Source: Clostridiales bacterium
GTDB lineage: Bacteria > Bacillota > Clostridia > Monoglobales > Monoglobaceae
DNA: 6,114 bases
NCBI GenBank assembly: GCA_016303265.1
Contig: JAEDLZ010000077.1
Span: 1-6,114 of the forward strand
Direction: 5' to 3'
In this document: positions 5,436-6,114 of the stretch, one piece after another
Layout of the letters: each line of letters starts with the position of its first letter
How positions within the stretch are numbered: position 1 is the first letter of the stretch
Translations under genes and position numbers: made by a program
Notes under the pieces: model-generated
What the model was told of the DNA's origin: nothing
The model's database searches: none
Seen by the model: the letters and a program-made list of their open reading frames with translations, nothing else

Positions 5436-6041
5436 CTATTCAATGTACTCTCTCACACGGAACGAAACTCCGCATTCCTCCGCAATTTTTCTGCAATTTT
5501 CAATTTCTTCCGGGTCGGTTACCTTCTCAACCACCGTGAAAATAACCTGTTTAACATATTTCTTGGCATTTTTCGCAAACTCAATTATCCCCCAAAACGC
5601 CGCCTCGCCAAACTCACTTTCACAGAGTGCGTCATACTTTTGCGCCGTATCCGAATTAAGACTTATGGAAACAATATCTATCGCTCCCTCCATTTCCGGG
5701 GTTATGTCACGCTTTGCAATAAGACTGCCCTGCCCGTTGGTGTTGACACGGATTTTAACATCTCCGTATTCCGTCTTAATCCATTTTGCAACCTCAATAA
5801 CATCGTCAAAACGCTCAAAAGGCTCACCGAAACCACAGAAAACAATCATATCAAAATCAGCGATATTACGCCTTTTTATATCATCCTTGATTTCCCGGAC
5901 AGTCGGCTCGCGGTCAAGCCAGAGATTGTCCTTTCCGTTGACATTGTCATGCTTTGACCGCACGCAGAACACGCATTTATTGCTGCAGCGGTTTGTTAAG
6001 TTTATATAAAGTGAATTTCCGCAAATATAAGTTATAGTCAT
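5436..6041 (-). CDS. Radical SAM protein of the TatD-associated type
   Basis: This 201-residue protein has the radical SAM cluster motif C19-SNK-C23-VF-C26 (CxxxCxxC), which binds a [4Fe-4S] cluster that cleaves S-adenosylmethionine to start radical chemistry. Further hallmarks are CGFGEP (69-74, the GGEP-like SAM-amine contact), VNTNGQ (99-104) and a SISLNS strand (125-130). The start YICGNSLYINLTNRCSNKC and the compact size fit the TatD-linked radical SAM family, whose substrate is not known. Additional cysteines (7, 69, 140, 183, 190) occur, but there is no clear second-cluster (SPASM) motif at the C-terminus. The ATG at 6041-6039 has AAGGAGGAT (6047-6055) as ribosome binding site. It follows the preceding gene's stop by 19 bases and leads the BofA-like gene by 85, consistent with an operon. 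Other small radical SAM families cannot be fully excluded. Confidence 0.85.
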   Translation of the reverse strand: MTITYICGNSLYINLTNRCSNKCVFCVRSKHDNVNGKDNLWLDREPTVREIKDDIKRRNIADFDMIVFCGFGEPFERFDDVIEVAKWIKTEYGDVKIRVNTNGQGSLIAKRDITPEMEGAIDIVSISLNSDTAQKYDALCESEFGEAAFWGIIEFAKNAKKYVKQVIFTVVEKVTDPEEIENCRKIAEECGVSFRVREYIE

Positions 6042-6060
6042 TTGTTATCCTCCTTCGTCG

Positions 6061-6114
6061 TCACGCCTCGCCTTTTTGCTCAATTTCGTCTGCCGCCGAA
6101 ATTATCGCCTTTTC
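6061..6114 (-). CDS. C-terminal tail of an unidentified upstream gene
   Basis: The last 17 codons before a TGA at 6063-6061 are open to the window edge and encode a charged tail ending EIEQKGEA. The TGA lies 19 bases before the radical SAM ATG, with that gene's ribosome binding site in the gap, which is normal operon spacing. The other two minus frames contain stops in this stretch. The tail is too short to identify. If the usual neighbourhood of the radical SAM family holds, it could be a TatD-type nuclease, but that is a guess. Confidence 0.4.
   Translation of the reverse strand, partial: EKAIISAADEIEQKGEA

Noticed and set aside
5351..5443. TTG at 5443 as the start of the BofA-like gene, overlapping the radical SAM stop
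   Set aside because: The 8-base overlap looks attractive, but there is no good ribosome binding site and the extra 31 polar residues do not fit the family. GTG at 5350 has GAGGTGA 7 bases upstream.
5436..5957. Long plus-strand open frames opposite the radical SAM and BofA-like genes
   Set aside because: They are antisense to a gene with clear catalytic motifs, have no recognisable domain and lack good start signals.

Overview
All protein genes I can support in this 6.1 kb window lie on the minus strand, so transcription runs from high to low coordinates. The organism is most likely an anaerobic, Gram-positive, spore-forming or spore-lineage member of the Clostridia (Firmicutes), perhaps a gut Ruminococcaceae/Oscillospiraceae/Lachnospiraceae-like species. 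The reasons are a BofA-type pro-sigma-K processing inhibitor, a GGGtGRT protein paired with a NifU-like scaffold, a TatD-linked radical SAM protein, strong AGGAGG-type ribosome binding sites, and TTG/GTG starts. The species cannot be named from this sequence.

Layout in transcription order: (a) 6114-6061, the last 17 codons of an unidentified upstream gene. (b) 6041-5436, a radical SAM protein of the TatD-associated type. (c) 5350-5090, a small BofA-like membrane protein, reassigned here to a GTG start. (d) 5024-4236, a YycJ/WalJ-like metallo-beta-lactamase-fold hydrolase, reassigned here to a TTG start. (e) 4166-3489 and 3496-1958, an OmpR-type response regulator and a membrane sensor histidine kinase overlapping by 8 bases. 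(f) 1957-1584, a 374-base intergenic region with hairpins, a likely terminator, and a well-formed promoter overlapped by a perfect 14+14 base palindrome. (g) 1583-891, a NifU-like Fe-S scaffold protein. (h) 872 to the window edge, the GGGtGRT protein, cut off at its C-terminus.

Genes (a) to (e) are close together with no clear terminator between them and may form one operon. It would combine a cell-envelope two-component system with a WalJ-like hydrolase, a BofA-like membrane protein and a radical SAM protein. Genes (g) and (h) form a separate two-gene operon, 18 bases apart, whose promoter looks built for repression.

The most interesting signals are the palindromic operator in front of the Fe-S/GGGtGRT pair, whose regulator is unknown, and a perfect 15-bp stem with a 3-base loop inside the first codons of the histidine kinase. 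The GGGtGRT protein itself is a conserved family without an assigned function as far as I know. I see no mobile element, CRISPR array, tRNA or rRNA.
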